Positions 4,607 through 5,475 of a stretch of 5,475 nucleotides of DNA are shown here, piece after piece. The notes below the pieces were generated by a model. That model was not told the DNA's origin, did not search any database, and saw only the letters and a list, made by a program, of their open reading frames with translations. The DNA comes from SAR202 cluster bacterium (GTDB lineage Bacteria > Chloroflexota > Dehalococcoidia > UBA3495). The position numbers and the translations under genes were made by a program. Numbering within the stretch: the stretch's first letter is position 1; each line of letters starts with the position of its first letter. The stretch spans positions 1 to 5,475 of the forward strand of contig VFFT01000134.1 in NCBI GenBank assembly GCA_009392775.1, given 5' to 3'.

Positions 4607-5475
4607 TTGACTTCACCGTTCAACACTAATGAAGAAATAGTACAGGCAGCTCGTCGAAATCTGGCACAAGGGCCTTGGGATTATCTGTCCGGAGGTACTG
4701 AATCTGAGACTACTATGCGAAGAAACAGGCTAGCTTTTGATCGAATCGCTTTTCGACCGAGAGTTCTGGTCGATGTCTCTACAATAGACAGGTCTTCTAC
4801 GCTTCTTGGTCATAATCTAAGGATCCCAGTATTGCTGGCTCCGATCGGAGGACTGCAAAACTTCGATTCTAGAGCTGGTGTAGCTGTCTCCCAAGCTGCT
4901 GACGAGTTTGGAACACTGCATGTAGTGAGTTCCGCTACTCTGCCTACCTTGGAGGAAACAGCTGCGTCGACTGATCGGTCGAAGATATACCAACTGTATA
5001 TCCGAGGTGATTGGGACTGGGTCAAAGCTATGATTGATAGAGTTAAACAATCGGGATACGAAGGACTGTGTATCACCGTAGATTCGGCCGTATATAGCCG
5101 GCGTGAGAGACCTTTGATCAGTCGATGGAATGTCGACGCCACTCGAGAGCCTCAAGATCGTAAATGGAGTGCTAATGTCACCTGGGAAACGATTGATCGG
5201 ATCAAAGAATATTTCGGTGGGCCCTTTATGCTGAAAGGTATTACGACTGCTGAAGACGCTGCTATCGCTGTGGAACATGATGTTGATGTTATTTGGGTGT
5301 CGAATCACGGCGGTCGTCAACTAGATCATGGTTTAGGAACCATGGATATACTCCCAGAGGTAATGGCTGCGGTAGGTGATAAAGCCGAAGTAGTAATCGA
5401 TGGTGGTGTTCTTCGAGGGACTGATGTTATCAAGGCTATAGCCCTTGGGGCCAAAGCCGTTGCCATTGGTAAGTT
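4607..5475 (+). CDS. FMN-dependent alpha-hydroxy-acid oxidase/dehydrogenase (lactate/glycolate oxidase family), 3'-truncated
   Basis: Oxidises a 2-hydroxy acid to the 2-keto acid on a TIM-barrel with FMN. The frame is open from TTG 4607 to the right edge, giving 289 residues of an expected 360-390. By alignment from memory with spinach glycolate oxidase, the catalytic and flavin residues are all present: Tyr26 (Tyr24), Tyr131 (Tyr129), Asp159 (Asp157), Arg166 (Arg164), Lys210 (Lys230), His234 (His254) and Arg237 (Arg257), the last two in VSNHGGRQLD (231-240). The stretch between Arg166 and Lys210 is 22 residues shorter than in glycolate oxidase, so the active-site lid is short. There is no membrane insertion as in mandelate dehydrogenase. 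In DGGVLRGTD (265-273), Leu269 takes the place of FMN-phosphate Arg289, and Lys289 stands where Arg309 is usual. Oxidase, dehydrogenase or monooxygenase activity cannot be told apart. The physiological acid is unknown. It is divergent from the LLM gene. Confidence 0.93.
   Translation, partial: MTSPFNTNEEIVQAARRNLAQGPWDYLSGGTESETTMRRNRLAFDRIAFRPRVLVDVSTIDRSSTLLGHNLRIPVLLAPIGGLQNFDSRAGVAVSQAADEFGTLHVVSSATLPTLEETAASTDRSKIYQLYIRGDWDWVKAMIDRVKQSGYEGLCITVDSAVYSRRERPLISRWNVDATREPQDRKWSANVTWETIDRIKEYFGGPFMLKGITTAEDAAIAVEHDVDVIWVSNHGGRQLDHGLGTMDILPEVMAAVGDKAEVVIDGGVLRGTDVIKAIALGAKAVAIGK

Noticed and set aside
4817..5320. Long minus-strand open frames (up to 167 codons) opposite the hydroxy-acid oxidase gene
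   Set aside because: They lie wholly antisense to a gene with clear family motifs, show no recognisable domain and have no convincing ribosome binding site. They reflect codon structure of the real gene.

Overview
The window most resembles an accessory metabolic region of a free-living bacterium that uses coenzyme F420, probably a Chloroflexota (SAR202-like) or actinobacterial lineage. That placement is inference. It rests on an F420-type Ddn-family nitroreductase, a luciferase-like flavin monooxygenase, an amidase of the Rhodococcus type, and moderate to low GC with Shine-Dalgarno-led genes. No rRNA, complete tRNA, CRISPR array, transposase or integrase is visible.

Layout from left to right: (1) positions 1-1043, + strand, the C-terminal 346 residues of an amidase-signature hydrolase cut by the left edge, closed by a strong intrinsic terminator (1065-1097). 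(2) 1208-2521, - strand, a complete 12-helix MFS transporter. (3) A 189-bp divergent intergenic region with candidate promoters and CGAC/GTCG half-sites. (4) 2711-3148, + strand, a 145-aa F420-type nitroreductase family protein with a strong ribosome binding site. (5) 3174-4355, - strand, a 393-aa LLM-class flavin-dependent oxidoreductase convergent with the previous gene, with a good sigma70-like promoter at 4386-4414. (6) A 251-bp divergent intergenic region. (7) 4607 to the right edge, + strand, the first 289 residues of an FMN-dependent alpha-hydroxy-acid oxidase or dehydrogenase, apparently starting at TTG.

The genes alternate in strand, so they are not one operon. Two divergent pairs (MFS/nitroreductase and LLM/hydroxy-acid oxidase) could be co-regulated. 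Functionally the set suggests uptake and oxidation of small organic molecules: amide hydrolysis, import of an organic anion, flavin- and F420-dependent redox steps, and oxidation of a 2-hydroxy acid. No substrate can be read from the sequence.

The amidase differs from the rest in base composition and arginine codon use (mostly CGT, against AGA in the nitroreductase), so the part right of about 1100 may have a different history. No previously undescribed system is convincingly present. The most notable points are substitutions at FMN phosphate-binding positions in the hydroxy-acid oxidase, the composition change after the amidase, and the repeated half-sites in the divergent promoter region.
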